Shown here: positions 26,360-36,106 of the stretch, one piece after another
How the letters are laid out: each line of letters opens with the position of its first letter
Numbering within the stretch: position 1 is the stretch's first letter
Origin: Aliidiomarina sanyensis
GTDB taxonomy: Bacteria > Pseudomonadota > Gammaproteobacteria > Enterobacterales > Alteromonadaceae
DNA: 64,000 bases
Reading direction: 5' to 3'
NCBI RefSeq assembly: GCF_003987175.1
Contig: NZ_PIPM01000002.1
Span: forward strand, 269,462-333,461
Notes under the pieces: generated by a model
The model's input: the letters and a program-made list of their open reading frames with translations, nothing else
The model's database searches: none
What the model was told of the DNA's origin: nothing
Program-made: the position numbers and the translations under genes

Positions 26360-28159
26360 ATGCGTAAGTTGAGTCTGTTGAGCACAGCACTTACTGCTCT
26401 CTTGGTCCTGGCTGCTTGTCAGACCACCTCTGCACCCGAATCAGCCCGCTCGGCTCCGTCTGCAGATCAAGCGTTTACTGACCTGGCCGATCAAGCCTGG
26501 GCTTTTAATCAGCAAAATAGTGGCCTACTAGCGCCAGGAGCACGAACTGCAGGCGCGGAAGCGCGACTTGCCGATATCAGCCCCGATACACTCGCTGCAG
26601 CGACCGAGCAGCGGAAAGCATACTACGCACAAATTACCGCAATTGCTCCGAGTCAATTGAGCGAAGAGAACCAGATTAATCGCGACATGATTTTGTACGC
26701 ATTGCGCAACCAAATTTCGCGCATTGAGCACAATATGCATTTAATGCCGCTCACGAACGAAACCGGTCCACATAATGCCATTGCACGGCTCGGTGACATG
26801 TTCCGCATTCAGAACGAGCAAGACGCACAAACTTACCTAGCGGTCCTGCGCGATATCCCGACCTGGCTTGGGCAGCAAACAGCGTACATGCGTGAAGGCG
26901 TGGCACGGGGAATCACGCAACCACAGGTGGTTTTGCGCACCTTCCCGCAAGGCGTAGAAGCCTATGTAACCCAAGATCCGAGCGAGAGTGTGTTTTACCG
27001 TCCCATGGTGCACGCACAGCGCAATTTAAGCGACGAACAAGCCAGAGCGTTTGAAATTGAATTGCAAACGGTCATTGCCACAGTCGTCAACACGGCCCTG
27101 ATGGATTTTCACGATTTCTTAGTGGAAGAATATATCCCGAACGCACGCACCGATATTGCAGCACACAATCTGCCAAATGGTGAAGCCTTCTATGCCAACC
27201 GTGTGAAACACTACACCACGCTCGATTTAAGCCCAGAAGAGATTCACCAAATTGGTCTCGAGCAGGTTGCGTTGATTCGTGCCGAGATGGAAGCGGTCAT
27301 TGAGCAAGTCGGCTTTGAAGGAACATTCGCAGAGTTTATTCACTTTTTACGAACCGATCCCCAATTCTACACAGATTCCGCCGATGAATTACTGCGCGAA
27401 GCCGCATGGATAGCCAAGCAAGCCGATGCGGTATTGCCGCGTTTGTTCTACCGGATGCCACGCACACCATACGGCGTTGCTCCTGTTCCAGCCGAGATTG
27501 CGCCGAATTACACGCAAGGGCGCTATGTTCGCCCCAGCGGAGACGATCAGCCTGGGTACTACTGGGTAAACACCTATGCGGTCGAAACGCGTCCGCTCTA
27601 CGAGCTTGAAGCATTAACATTGCATGAGGGTGTTCCGGGTCACCATTTCCAAATCGCTTTGGCCATGGAAATGGAAAACGTCCCTGCGTACCGCCAATTC
27701 ACATACATTTCTGCCTTCGGTGAAGGCTGGGGTCTCTATGCGGAGTATCTTGGACTTGAGACCGGATTCTACCAAGACCCCTACAGTAACTTTGGTCGCT
27801 TGACCTACGCAATGTGGCGTGCGGCGCGTCTGGTCGTAGATACCGGCATGCATGCGCTTGGATGGAGCCGCGACGAGGCGGTTGAATTCCTCGGGAGCAA
27901 CACGGCACTTTCATTGCACAACGTCAATACTGAAATTGACCGTTACATCAGCTGGCCTGGGCAAGCCTTGTCTTACAAACTAGGTCTACTCACCATCCAG
28001 CAGTTGCGAGCTGAGGCAGAAGAAGCGCACGGTCGCCACTTCGACGTTCGTGAATTCCACGACGAGGTGTTGCGCAACGGCAGTGTTCCTCTTGCGACCC
28101 TTGAGCAGCAAGTTCGTGCTTACATCGAGCGCAAACGTCAAGAACTTGAAGATGCGTAA
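26360..28159 (+). CDS. DUF885 family lipoprotein (putative metallopeptidase-like)
   Basis: The start at 26360 (MRKLSLLSTALT) follows GAGG by 8 nt and begins a lipoprotein signal peptide with lipobox LAAC; the open frame reaches 12 codons further up. The 599-residue protein is a DUF885 member with the zinc-peptidase-like motif HEGVPGHHFQIALA and downstream EGWGLYAEYLG, resembling the HExxH-type active site of related peptidases (here HEGVPGHH). Probably anchored in the outer membrane or periplasm and acting on peptides; substrate unknown. It ends at a bidirectional terminator. Confidence 0.9.
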   Translation: MRKLSLLSTALTALLVLAACQTTSAPESARSAPSADQAFTDLADQAWAFNQQNSGLLAPGARTAGAEARLADISPDTLAAATEQRKAYYAQITAIAPSQLSEENQINRDMILYALRNQISRIEHNMHLMPLTNETGPHNAIARLGDMFRIQNEQDAQTYLAVLRDIPTWLGQQTAYMREGVARGITQPQVVLRTFPQGVEAYVTQDPSESVFYRPMVHAQRNLSDEQARAFEIELQTVIATVVNTALMDFHDFLVEEYIPNARTDIAAHNLPNGEAFYANRVKHYTTLDLSPEEIHQIGLEQVALIRAEMEAVIEQVGFEGTFAEFIHFLRTDPQFYTDSADELLREAAWIAKQADAVLPRLFYRMPRTPYGVAPVPAEIAPNYTQGRYVRPSGDDQPGYYWVNTYAVETRPLYELEALTLHEGVPGHHFQIALAMEMENVPAYRQFTYISAFGEGWGLYAEYLGLETGFYQDPYSNFGRLTYAMWRAARLVVDTGMHALGWSRDEAVEFLGSNTALSLHNVNTEIDRYISWPGQALSYKLGLLTIQQLRAEAEEAHGRHFDVREFHDEVLRNGSVPLATLEQQVRAYIERKRQELEDA

Positions 28160-28196
28160 CGCCGGCTTAAGGTAAAGCAAGCGACGAAGCGCAATA

Positions 28197-28228
28197 AAAA
28201 AGGTCGGCATCTGCATGCCGACCTTTTT
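28197..28228. terminator. Bidirectional terminator between DUF885 gene and EamA transporter gene
   Basis: AAAAAGGTCGGCAT (28197-28210), loop CTGC, ATGCCGACCTTTTT (28215-28228): a perfect 14-bp stem with T-runs on both strands. Confidence 0.94.
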
Positions 28229-28248
28229 CATTTCTGATTCAGAAGCCG

Positions 28249-29196
28249 TTACTTAACTGTTCTTTCCTGTCCAGGTTGTTGTCCCGGCTCACTCGCGACC
28301 GGCGTCACTCCCGCGGTTGCGAGTGTCTTCCGATTCGCGAGCCAGACACCCAATAGAATCAGTCCCATTCCGGTAATTTGCCAAACCCCAATCATTTCGC
28401 CATCCAAAACGCCAAGCGTCATTGCGACGACCGGGATCAAATACGTCACCGAGCTGGCAAACACAGTACTCGCAACCTGCACAAGATGATTAAATAAAAT
28501 GAGGGCCAAAGCAGTACCGACCACCCCAAGAATAATCACAGCAACCAGTGAACCCCATGCTTGCGCATCGGTAAGTTTTGGCATGATCTCCGCAGGCCCG
28601 AGGAGATACAAGCAAGCAACCGGCAAGACCATCAAAAGTGAAACACCGGTAATAGTGAGCGGACTTTGGTCCGGCAAAAATGTCCGAATTAAGTTGACGT
28701 TCGCGCCGTAACAGACGGTCGCAATCACAACAAACAAAGCATAGCCATTCAAGGCGAGCTCTCCAGACGCATTCATTAGCACAAGCAACAAGGTTCCAAA
28801 GAACCCAACGAAGAGACCTACGACCGTTGGGCCGGTCACGACTTGGCGGAAAATCAGCGCACCAATAATCAGGGTGAACAACGGTGTCAACGCATTCAAA
28901 GCGCCCGTTACACCGCTATCAATTTGCGTTTGCGCCAAGGCAAATAGGAATGCAGGTAATAAACTACCGGTCATTCCAACCGAGAGCAGCACAGGCCATT
29001 GATGCTTGCGCACACGACGAATTCGAACGAGGGCGAATGGCGCTAAACAAGCGGCCGCAGCAGCTAAGCGCAAGGCGGCAACTTCCGTTGGAGTGAACGT
29101 TTGTAATCCGGTTTTAATGAGCCAAAACGAACTGCCCCACACAAGTGCGAGCAAAAAGAGTTTCGCCCACGAGCTCAGTGGATGGGCTTGATTCAT
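28249..29196 (-). CDS. EamA/DMT-family transporter
   Basis: The 315-residue protein has ten hydrophobic helices in two repeated five-helix EamA halves (first [20 protein letters not shown], second starting near [20 protein letters not shown]), the usual drug/metabolite exporter layout. Substrate unknown. The start overlaps the engB stop by 4 bp (ATGA), so it is expressed with engB. Confidence 0.9.
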   Translation of the reverse strand: MNQAHPLSSWAKLFLLALVWGSSFWLIKTGLQTFTPTEVAALRLAAAAACLAPFALVRIRRVRKHQWPVLLSVGMTGSLLPAFLFALAQTQIDSGVTGALNALTPLFTLIIGALIFRQVVTGPTVVGLFVGFFGTLLLVLMNASGELALNGYALFVVIATVCYGANVNLIRTFLPDQSPLTITGVSLLMVLPVACLYLLGPAEIMPKLTDAQAWGSLVAVIILGVVGTALALILFNHLVQVASTVFASSVTYLIPVVAMTLGVLDGEMIGVWQITGMGLILLGVWLANRKTLATAGVTPVASEPGQQPGQERTVK

Positions 29197-29816
29197 GAAC
29201 GCTCCGGTGCGGTCGCCTCAAACCATTGAAAGAGCACATGCTCCATATCAGCGAGACCGCTTTTGTTAAGAGAAGAGAAAGTAATGACAGATACGTCGCC
29301 ACCGAAGCCTGGGATCGCTTCTTGGACCTTCATCAGGGTTGCTTTGCGTACGCCGCTCTTCAATTTGTCTGCTTTCGTCAAAACAACGAGCACCGGGAGA
29401 TCACTCGCAACCGCCCAATGAATCAATTCTTGATCCAAATCTTTCAGCGGGTGCCGAATATCCATCAATACCACAAGGCCACGTAAACATTTGCGTGCTT
29501 GCAAATATTCCGAGAGCGCCTGCTGCCACTTGAGCTTCATTTCAAGCGGAACCTTGGCAAACCCGTATCCGGGCAAATCAATAAGACGACGTTTTTCGTC
29601 TAGCGCGAACACGTTGATCTGTTGCGTGCGACCGGGCGTTTTACTGGTACGTGCGAGGCTTTTTTGCCGAGTCAGTACGTTGAGGGCGCTGGATTTTCCG
29701 GCATTTGAACGCCCCGCGAATGCGACCTCCATTCCCTCATCAGCAGAGAGATGACGAATGTCGGGTGCGCTCGTCACGAACCGCGCATTTTGAAAATTCA
29801 AGATATCCTGACTCAC
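29193..29816 (-). CDS. engB: Ribosome biogenesis GTP-binding protein EngB (YihA/YsxC)
   Basis: EngB is an essential GTPase acting in large-subunit assembly. The 207-residue protein has G1 GRSNAGKSS (35-43), G2 region [11 protein letters not shown]3 DLPGYG (80-85) and G4 TKAD (147-150). It is divergent from the cytochrome c4 gene, with polA beyond, the order conserved around spf in related bacteria. Confidence 0.96.
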   Translation of the reverse strand: MSQDILNFQNARFVTSAPDIRHLSADEGMEVAFAGRSNAGKSSALNVLTRQKSLARTSKTPGRTQQINVFALDEKRRLIDLPGYGFAKVPLEMKLKWQQALSEYLQARKCLRGLVVLMDIRHPLKDLDQELIHWAVASDLPVLVVLTKADKLKSGVRKATLMKVQEAIPGFGGDVSVITFSSLNKSGLADMEHVLFQWFEATAPERS

Positions 29817-30004
29817 ACTAAGCCTCGATTACACAAAAAGGACGCACATTATGACGGATCTATGCCCGATCTCCAAACACAGATCCTGCATTCAGACGTT
29901 TCATCACGCGCAGAATCGTGTAAAATAGCGTCTGAAATTTTTAATATTCTCAGCCAAAATTTTCCGGGCAGCTAAGCCCAACCGAAGACTAGAGAAGAGA
30001 GATC

Positions 30005-30646
30005 ATGAAAAAACTCGCGATTCTATGTGGTTTTGTGTTGTTCGCCAGTGGCGCAGCGTTCGCGTCTGAGTCTGATCGCCTGGTGGGCGATGCTGAAGCC
30101 GGACAAGAAAAAGCAGCCGTCTGTGCGGCTTGTCACGGTCCGACCGGAAACAGCCCGTCGGGTGATTTCCCGAACATCGCTGGGCAAGGCAAAAAGTACC
30201 TTGTAAAGCAATTAAAAGACTATCAACTCGGCAATGAGACCGATGGTGAGCGCGGGCGCTACCACATGTTGATGGCAGACCAAGTCCGAAATTTGAGCGC
30301 ACAAGACATTTATGACTTGGCGGCATTTTACGCGGCACAAGAACACGAAGTGGGTAGCACACCAGAGGACGTCATCGAAGAAGGCCGTCGGCTGTGGCTT
30401 GGTGGCGATGTTGATCGCGGAATTACGGCGTGTGCAGCATGCCATGGTCCAAGCGGTCTTGGTATGAGTCTGGCGACCTTCCCATTAGTCAGTGGCCAGC
30501 ATCCAGAATACACGCGCGCGCAACTCGAAGCGTTCCGCTCAGGTGAACGTGCGAACGATCCAAACGGCATGATGCGGGATATCGCAGTCAAGCTGACCGA
30601 TCGCGACATCGAAGTACTTTCGCAGTTTATCCGCGGATTGTACTAA
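30005..30646 (+). CDS. Dihaem cytochrome c4
   Basis: The 213-residue precursor has a Sec signal peptide (MKKLAILCGFVLFASGAAFA) and two haem-binding motifs, CAACH at 40-44 and CAACH at 143-147, each in one of two similar cytochrome c domains. Such proteins carry electrons in the periplasm to terminal oxidases. Met ligands are plausible in YHMLMADQV and NGMMRDIAV. AGAGAAGAGAG precedes the start. It ends at a strong terminator. Confidence 0.95.
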   Translation: MKKLAILCGFVLFASGAAFASESDRLVGDAEAGQEKAAVCAACHGPTGNSPSGDFPNIAGQGKKYLVKQLKDYQLGNETDGERGRYHMLMADQVRNLSAQDIYDLAAFYAAQEHEVGSTPEDVIEEGRRLWLGGDVDRGITACAACHGPSGLGMSLATFPLVSGQHPEYTRAQLEAFRSGERANDPNGMMRDIAVKLTDRDIEVLSQFIRGLY

Positions 30647-30674
30647 CGCAGCAGGCGCTAAGGCTGCAACAAAG

Positions 30675-30699
30675 AACCCGGCTTTCGCCGGGTTTTTTT
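30675..30699 (+). terminator. Terminator after cytochrome c4 gene
   Basis: AACCCGGC (30675-30682), loop TTTC, GCCGGGTT (30687-30694) followed by a run of T. Strong rho-independent terminator for the plus strand. Confidence 0.92.
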
Positions 30700-30724
30700 A
30701 TGGTTGAAACAATCACGCATGCAT

Positions 30725-30812
30725 AAAAAGCCCCGGCAAAAGCCGGGGCAAAAGTGATGTCCAGGGAAAACATCTTAGGAGAGAGCGCATTGCGCTCACT
30801 AAGTCAGAGTCT
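30725..30812 (-). ncRNA. spf: Spot 42-like small RNA candidate downstream of polA
   Basis: Position, direction and size fit Spot 42, which in E. coli and Vibrio lies just after polA, before engB. On the minus strand a promoter-like TTGACG (30847-30842), 18-nt spacer and TTTGTA (30823-30818) are followed by about 88 nt: a GAGCGC/GCGCTC hairpin, an open stretch with TAAGATGTT, as in E. coli Spot 42, and a terminator GCCCCGGC/GCCGGGGC with T5. Primary sequence otherwise differs from enteric Spot 42, so identity is tentative; a polA terminator alone would not need the promoter or first hairpin. Confidence 0.55.
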
Positions 30813-30850
30813 CCCTTTACAAAAAAGTTCGGTTAAAATTTCGTCAATTA

Positions 30851-33652
30851 TCAATGGGCTTCATCCCAGTTATCGCCCACCCCTGCTTCCGCGATCAGCG
30901 GCACATCAATTTTGACCGCCTGCTCCATGACCTCAACAAGCGCTTTCACATAGTGATCAACTTTTGATTCGCGGATTTCGAACACCAATTCATCGTGAAC
31001 TTGCATGGTCATGAACACATCCCCTTCTTCACGATTTTCTGGATTGTCCAACCATGCCGCGACATCCAGCATGGCCTTCTTCATGATGTCAGCCGCAGAG
31101 CCTTGCATTGGTGCATTAATCGCAGCACGCTCCGCTGCTTTGCGGCGCGGTACATTACGCGCATTAATTTCCGGCAAATACAGGCGACGTCCAAAGATGG
31201 TCTCTACGTAACCTTGCGCAGAGGCCTGCTTCCGGGTCCGCTCCATATAATCTTGCACCCCCGGGAAGCGCTCAAAATACACATTCATATAATGCTGTGC
31301 GTCTTTTTGCGGAATTCCAAGTTGTCGTGACAGGCCAAACGCCGACATGCCGTAGATCAAGCCGAAGTTTACCGCTTTTGCACTGCGTCGTTGCTCACTG
31401 GAAACCTGCTCCAGGGACACCCCAAAAACTTCTGCGGCGGTTGCCTTATGAATATCGCGTCCCCGCGCGAACGCTTCGAGTAAGCCCTTTGACTGAGACA
31501 GATGCGCCATGATTCGCAATTCGATTTGACTGTAATCAATCGCGACCACACGATAGCCTTTCGGCGCAATAAATGCCTTCCGAACGCGTCGGCCGGCTTC
31601 ATTTCGGATGGGAATATTTTGCAAATTCGGATCGGTCGATGACAGACGCCCTGTTGCAGTCACTGCTTGATGATACGAAGTATGAATCCTTCCGGTCTCG
31701 CTGTTGATCATGCGTGGCAACTTGTCGGTGTACGTCGATTTGAGTTTCGCTAAACCACGATGACGCAAAATAAGATCCGGCAACGGATAATCGAGCGCAA
31801 GCTCTTGTAGCACTTCTTCCGCAGTCGATGGCGCACCTTTTGGCGTTTTTTTCGTGACGGGCAGTCCAAGATCCTCGAATAAGATGGTCTGTAGCTGCTT
31901 CGTCGAGTTCAAGTTAAACGGCTGCCCGGCGATATCGTAGGCCTGCTTTTCGATCGTCGCCAATTCCTTACGAATCGTCTCACTCTGGGCATTCAATAAC
32001 GCAGGATCAATCAACACGCCGCGACGCTCCATCATCGCGAGAACGGGCAATAGAGGAAGCTCTAGCTGGCGCAGTACCTCGGGTAACTTGCCCTCTTTCT
32101 GTACCTTGGGCCAGAGCACTTCATGCAACTGTAGCGTGACGTCGGCATCCTCAGCTGCGTAGCGCGCTGCTTCGGCGATAGGGATCTCATCAAAGCGTTT
32201 TTGCTTCGCGCCTTTGCCAGCAATCTCCTCAAACGAAATCGGCTTATGGCCAAGGTACTGTAATGAAAGGGTGTCCATGTCGTGGCGGGATCCTGTGCTA
32301 TTGAGCACATAGGAATTCAACATGGTGTCATTCAAAATTCCCCGTAAATGGATGCCTTGCGTTCTTAAAACGTGGAGATCGTACTTGAGATTTTGCCCAA
32401 TCTTTTTTGGTTCCGTATCCTCAAGCAACGGCTTAAGTTGCTCAAGAACCCAAGCTCGGTCAAGCTGTTTAGGGCCTTCCATATCCTGATGGATCAATGG
32501 AATATAGGCTGCTTCCCCAGGCGCAACGGCAAAGGAAATCCCGACGAGGTCCGCCTGCATGTAATCGAGGCTTGTGGTTTCAGTATCGACCGCATAATAA
32601 GGCGCCGAACGAAGCTTTTCGAGCCACTCATGGAGTGTCGCTTCGTCGGTAATGGTCACATAATCATCATGGCGGATGCCGCCGAGATCGAGGGCGCCTG
32701 AAGAACCGGAGTCGTCTGCAGTTCCACCCGCAGTATCCGTGTCACCGCCATGCTCCGGCGATTTTTCGCCCTTCTCAAGCAGTTCACTGAGCCACCGACG
32801 GAATTCACAGGCCTTGTACAATTCCGCGAGACGTTGATCATCGGGCTCGCTTAAGGTCAATTGCTCTGGTTTAAACTCCAGCTCAACATCAAGCTTGATG
32901 GTCGCTAACTCTTTCGATAGCAACAGAATGTCTCGATGTTCGCGAATCTTATCGGGCATTGATTTGGCTCCGCGAAAACTCAGTTCGGCAAGCTTATCAG
33001 GCTCCTCTAACATCGCATCAATACTCCCCATGCCCTGAAGCATCGCGAGCGCCGTTTTCTCACCGACACCGGGTAAGCCGGGAATATTGTCTGAGCTATC
33101 GCCCATCAATGCGAGAAAATCAATCATTTGATCGGGGCGAACCCCATATTTCTCAATCACCGCATCATGATCCAATACGGTATTCGTCATGGTGTTGATT
33201 AGGATGACATGGTCGTTCACCAGCTGCGCCATATCCTTATCACCAGTACTAATCAGCGTCGTCCGCCCCTCTTCTGAGGCCTGCATCGCTAAAGTACCAA
33301 TCACATCATCGGCTTCAACGCCTTCAATTGATATCAATGGCAAACCCAATGCTCGGATTATTTGATGGAGAGGCTCGATTTGACTCCGTAAATCGTCTGG
33401 CATCGGCGGTCGGTTGGCTTTGTACTCAGCATACATGTCGTTGCGAAAGGTCTCGCCTTTGGCATCAAAAATAACCGCCATGTGGGTCGGATTGTATTGC
33501 TTTAATAAACTACGGAGCATATTAACCACCCCGTAGATTGCACCGGTCGGCTCCCCTGCCGAGTTTGTTAAATGAGGGGGGGCATAATAGGCACGAAAGA
33601 GATAAGAAGAACCATCTACCAAAATAAACGGTTGTGCTGGAATGCTTGCCAT
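30851..33652 (-). CDS. polA: DNA polymerase I
   Basis: PolA fills gaps in repair and removes RNA primers. Start chosen at 33652 ([20 protein letters not shown]), matching the family N-terminus with AAGG upstream; the frame runs 19 codons further. The 933-residue protein has an N-terminal 5'-3' exonuclease (to about 290), a 3'-5' exonuclease with [10 protein letters not shown] kept intact, and a family A polymerase domain with [17 protein letters not shown] and [10 protein letters not shown]. Proofreading therefore looks active. Confidence 0.97.
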   Translation of the reverse strand: MASIPAQPFILVDGSSYLFRAYYAPPHLTNSAGEPTGAIYGVVNMLRSLLKQYNPTHMAVIFDAKGETFRNDMYAEYKANRPPMPDDLRSQIEPLHQIIRALGLPLISIEGVEADDVIGTLAMQASEEGRTTLISTGDKDMAQLVNDHVILINTMTNTVLDHDAVIEKYGVRPDQMIDFLALMGDSSDNIPGLPGVGEKTALAMLQGMGSIDAMLEEPDKLAELSFRGAKSMPDKIREHRDILLLSKELATIKLDVELEFKPEQLTLSEPDDQRLAELYKACEFRRWLSELLEKGEKSPEHGGDTDTAGGTADDSGSSGALDLGGIRHDDYVTITDEATLHEWLEKLRSAPYYAVDTETTSLDYMQADLVGISFAVAPGEAAYIPLIHQDMEGPKQLDRAWVLEQLKPLLEDTEPKKIGQNLKYDLHVLRTQGIHLRGILNDTMLNSYVLNSTGSRHDMDTLSLQYLGHKPISFEEIAGKGAKQKRFDEIPIAEAARYAAEDADVTLQLHEVLWPKVQKEGKLPEVLRQLELPLLPVLAMMERRGVLIDPALLNAQSETIRKELATIEKQAYDIAGQPFNLNSTKQLQTILFEDLGLPVTKKTPKGAPSTAEEVLQELALDYPLPDLILRHRGLAKLKSTYTDKLPRMINSETGRIHTSYHQAVTATGRLSSTDPNLQNIPIRNEAGRRVRKAFIAPKGYRVVAIDYSQIELRIMAHLSQSKGLLEAFARGRDIHKATAAEVFGVSLEQVSSEQRRSAKAVNFGLIYGMSAFGLSRQLGIPQKDAQHYMNVYFERFPGVQDYMERTRKQASAQGYVETIFGRRLYLPEINARNVPRRKAAERAAINAPMQGSAADIMKKAMLDVAAWLDNPENREEGDVFMTMQVHDELVFEIRESKVDHYVKALVEVMEQAVKIDVPLIAEAGVGDNWDEAH

Positions 33653-33781
33653 AACCGAGACCTTGTTCCAAAAGCGTTGCGAATAACGGTAAGGATGCCA
33701 CATACGCACGAATCAAGCGACAGGCGGCTCAAAAATTGCTGCGGGCGTTGCTCAAAAAGCCATCAAACGTGGCGAATAACC

Positions 33782-33790
33782 TGTGGATAA
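33782..33790 (-). promoter_or_regulatory. DnaA box upstream of polA
   Basis: TGTGGATAA is the exact reverse complement of the high-affinity DnaA box TTATCCACA. It lies 130 bp upstream of the chosen polA start. A single 9-mer can occur by chance, so a regulatory role is only suggested by its place before a replication gene. Confidence 0.5.
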
Positions 33791-33983
33791 CTCTGTGAAG
33801 AAATAGCGGAATCTGCCGTGAATCTGACAAATCAGATGGCAGCATAGAATGCGTAAGTGTTTGATTTAACGGGACGAAACAGCGGAACCCGGATCACTTT
33901 CTTTGTTATTTTTGTACTACCCGAGAATGTGGAAATTAATTTCTGGCGGGTTGACTTCTGCGCCTGACTGTTGCCGTATAGTG

Positions 33984-34077
33984 AAAACTTTTTTGAAGTT
34001 TTGTACGTTATTTCCACATCAGGAAGACAGATTAGCACAACCAGAAACGAGCGCTAGATCAAATTGTGATCTTTTTT
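33984..34077 (+). ncRNA. Possible small RNA or leader ending upstream of elbB
   Basis: A -10-like TATAGT (33977-33982) precedes a hairpin (AAAACTT 33984-33990, AAGTTTT 33996-34002) and, about 55 nt later, a terminator-like hairpin AGATCA (34056-34061)/TGATCT (34067-34072) with T6. The result would be a transcript of about 90 nt. TTGACT at 33951 is 20 bp from the -10, too far for a good promoter. It may instead be an attenuator in the elbB leader. Confidence 0.3.
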
Positions 34078-34125
34078 AACATTTTTTGATCTGAAGAATG
34101 CGCGATTTAGACGAGGAGCGACATA

Positions 34126-34779
34126 ATGAAAAAAATTGCCGTTTTATTAAGTGGTTGCGGAGTTTTCGACGGGAGTGAGATCTATGAAACCGTCGTCACA
34201 TTGCTCTCGATCGAACGAAATGGTGCTCAATATCAATGCTTTGCGCCGGATAAGGCACAAATGCACGTGATCAATCACCGGACGCAAGATATCAATGCAA
34301 ACAGCAAACGAAATGTACTCACGGAGTCAGCACGCCTCGCTCGGGGCGAGATCAAAGCGATCCAAGATCTTGATATCCGTGACTTCGACGCATTGATCGT
34401 CCCCGGAGGATTTGGGGCTGCCAAGAATTTTTCCGACTTTGCACTGAAGGGACCTGATGCGACCGCGGATGAAAAGGTGGTTGAATTCTGTAAAGCCTTT
34501 GCGAATAACCAAAAGCCTGTGGGTTACATGTGCATCGCTCCCTCCCTCCTTCCGTTTGTTTACGGAAAAGGCGTCAAACTGACCATCGGCAATGACAAGG
34601 GAACGGCCGAGGCACTCACAAAACTCGGCGCCGAACATGTGGACTGTGCGGTCAATGATATTGTGGTTGACGAGACGAATCGTGTTGTGACCACACCGGC
34701 TTATATGCTGGCAAACTCTATATCAGAAGCCGCAGAAGGCATTGAGAAGCTGGTGAAGCGAGTCGTATCGATGACCTAA
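34126..34779 (+). CDS. elbB: ElbB-type DJ-1/PfpI family glyoxalase
   Basis: The 217-residue protein is a class I glutamine amidotransferase-like DJ-1/PfpI domain. It has the ElbB N-terminus KKIAVLLSGCGVFDGSEIYE, the nucleophile elbow Cys in VGYMCIAPSLLP and VVTTPAYMLANSISEAAEGI at the end. E. coli ElbB has weak glyoxalase activity and an old link to isoprenoid synthesis; its physiological role is unclear. GAGGAG stands 8 nt before the start. Confidence 0.93.
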   Translation: MKKIAVLLSGCGVFDGSEIYETVVTLLSIERNGAQYQCFAPDKAQMHVINHRTQDINANSKRNVLTESARLARGEIKAIQDLDIRDFDALIVPGGFGAAKNFSDFALKGPDATADEKVVEFCKAFANNQKPVGYMCIAPSLLPFVYGKGVKLTIGNDKGTAEALTKLGAEHVDCAVNDIVVDETNRVVTTPAYMLANSISEAAEGIEKLVKRVVSMT

Positions 34780-34784
34780 TCAAG

Positions 34785-34810
34785 AAAAGGAGCGCTCTGC
34801 GCTCCTTTTT
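34785..34810. terminator. Bidirectional terminator between elbB and DUF945 gene
   Basis: AAAAGGAGCGC (34785-34795), loop TCT, GCGCTCCTTTT (34799-34809), with T-runs on both strands. Confidence 0.92.
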
Positions 34811-34831
34811 CATACACTCAGGCCATCCGCA

Positions 34832-36034
34832 CTATTGTGGGAGCCCGAAATCCGAGAGGTTCAGGACCTCGTTGTTCAGTAATAGCTCACCATCATGGAA
34901 ATCGAAAGTCCAAGGCAATGGATCGGTGGTAATCATCATCATGGTCATCATTGCCAGCAAAGGCAGCTCCTCTACCTTTAAATGGACGCGAATATGGCGA
35001 ATCAAATCATCCGAGTTCTCACCGAATAGTAACTCAACTTCTTCATCATTGAGGCCTCGACGATCAAAGCGAAGATAACCATTCATTTGTGTTCGACCAA
35101 TCTCTTCGATAGTCAAATCAAAGGTATCAATATGCAGCACCGGCTCACCTTGCGTCATGAGTAAACGAAGAGCTCCTGATTGAGCGCTCGTGTCATTGGT
35201 ATTCGTTGAATCGCCCCATGCTTGAAGGGCTGAAAAACTGAAATCTTCATAGCGCAAACCCAGTTCCGCGAACCCGGCTACCTCGCCAAATTGGAAGCTG
35301 CCAAGCTCATACATCAGGGTTCCGTTCACAACGTCCTGATCCACGGAGAAATCACTGGTCAGCACGGAGTCTTGCATACTAAAAGCGGCGTCAGCAGCGG
35401 TGGATACAACCGAGTTAATCCGATACTCCATTTGCTGCTGGCGTAACTGGTTGTCTGCTAAAACTGATTGAGACGCGATGCGAATTCCTTCAACCTGAAT
35501 CTCCTCTTCAGAGTCAGGCATCGTCAACGTGACGCCTTCACTATCTAACTCGTAATGCATCGCGCTATCGGTGAAGACCATCTTCACGGTAAATGGAGGG
35601 GCGCTTAAAAGAAGACGGCCAAAATGCTCCGAACTAATTGCTGGAAAGCGATACTCCGTAGAATAACCCTGCATGGATGCCAAGCCTTTCGAGGTGATCT
35701 TCCCATCAAAAAGCTGCTCTGATAGCGATTCTCCATCCAACAAAATGTTGGCCTCTCCGGTCACACGGGTGCGCAAAAATCCGTAGCGCAGTTTCATTGC
35801 TTCTTGGAATGTAAGTTCAGACTCATCGAATTGCATGGTCGCGGTAACCTGAAGGTTGCCTCTGAAAAAGCCGTTATCAAGCCATTGAATATCAACGTCA
35901 TAGCCACTTTCTTCCGCCATGCGCTCTGTTATATTTTCAATAATTGAGCCGGTCGCATTACGAGTGACAGCCGTGCCAACAAAGTAGGCGCCCACCACGA
36001 GCAGCAATACTGCAATGATGATTCCCTTTTTCAT
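34832..36034 (-). CDS. DUF945 (YdgA-like) family protein
   Basis: The 400-residue protein has an N-terminal membrane anchor (MKKGIIIAVLLLVVGAYFVG) and a long beta-rich domain of the DUF945/YdgA type, beginning with the typical VTRNATGSIIENITERM and ESGYDVDIQWLDNGFFRG. These proteins lie on the periplasmic face of the inner membrane; function is not established. It is a single-gene unit with AAGGAG before the start. Confidence 0.82.
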   Translation of the reverse strand: MKKGIIIAVLLLVVGAYFVGTAVTRNATGSIIENITERMAEESGYDVDIQWLDNGFFRGNLQVTATMQFDESELTFQEAMKLRYGFLRTRVTGEANILLDGESLSEQLFDGKITSKGLASMQGYSTEYRFPAISSEHFGRLLLSAPPFTVKMVFTDSAMHYELDSEGVTLTMPDSEEEIQVEGIRIASQSVLADNQLRQQQMEYRINSVVSTAADAAFSMQDSVLTSDFSVDQDVVNGTLMYELGSFQFGEVAGFAELGLRYEDFSFSALQAWGDSTNTNDTSAQSGALRLLMTQGEPVLHIDTFDLTIEEIGRTQMNGYLRFDRRGLNDEEVELLFGENSDDLIRHIRVHLKVEELPLLAMMTMMMITTDPLPWTFDFHDGELLLNNEVLNLSDFGLPQ

Positions 36035-36106
36035 GATTTTTATTCTCCTTTCGCTATTCCTGCTTTTTGTGGGTCAATACCGACGAACGATCGCCTTATC
36101 ATACGC

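Larger units (their letters stand above)
33653..34125. other. 473-bp gap between polA and elbB
   Basis: No gene is convincing here. It holds a perfect DnaA box (33782-33790), an AT-rich stretch, a hairpin AAAACTT/AAGTTTT (33984-34002) and a terminator-like hairpin with T6 (34056-34077), described separately. The elbB ribosome site GAGGAG lies just before 34126. Confidence 0.7.

Noticed and set aside
33951..34077. ArcZ homologue next to elbB
   Set aside because: No recognisable ArcZ seed or GC-rich terminator; only the neighbourhood is similar.
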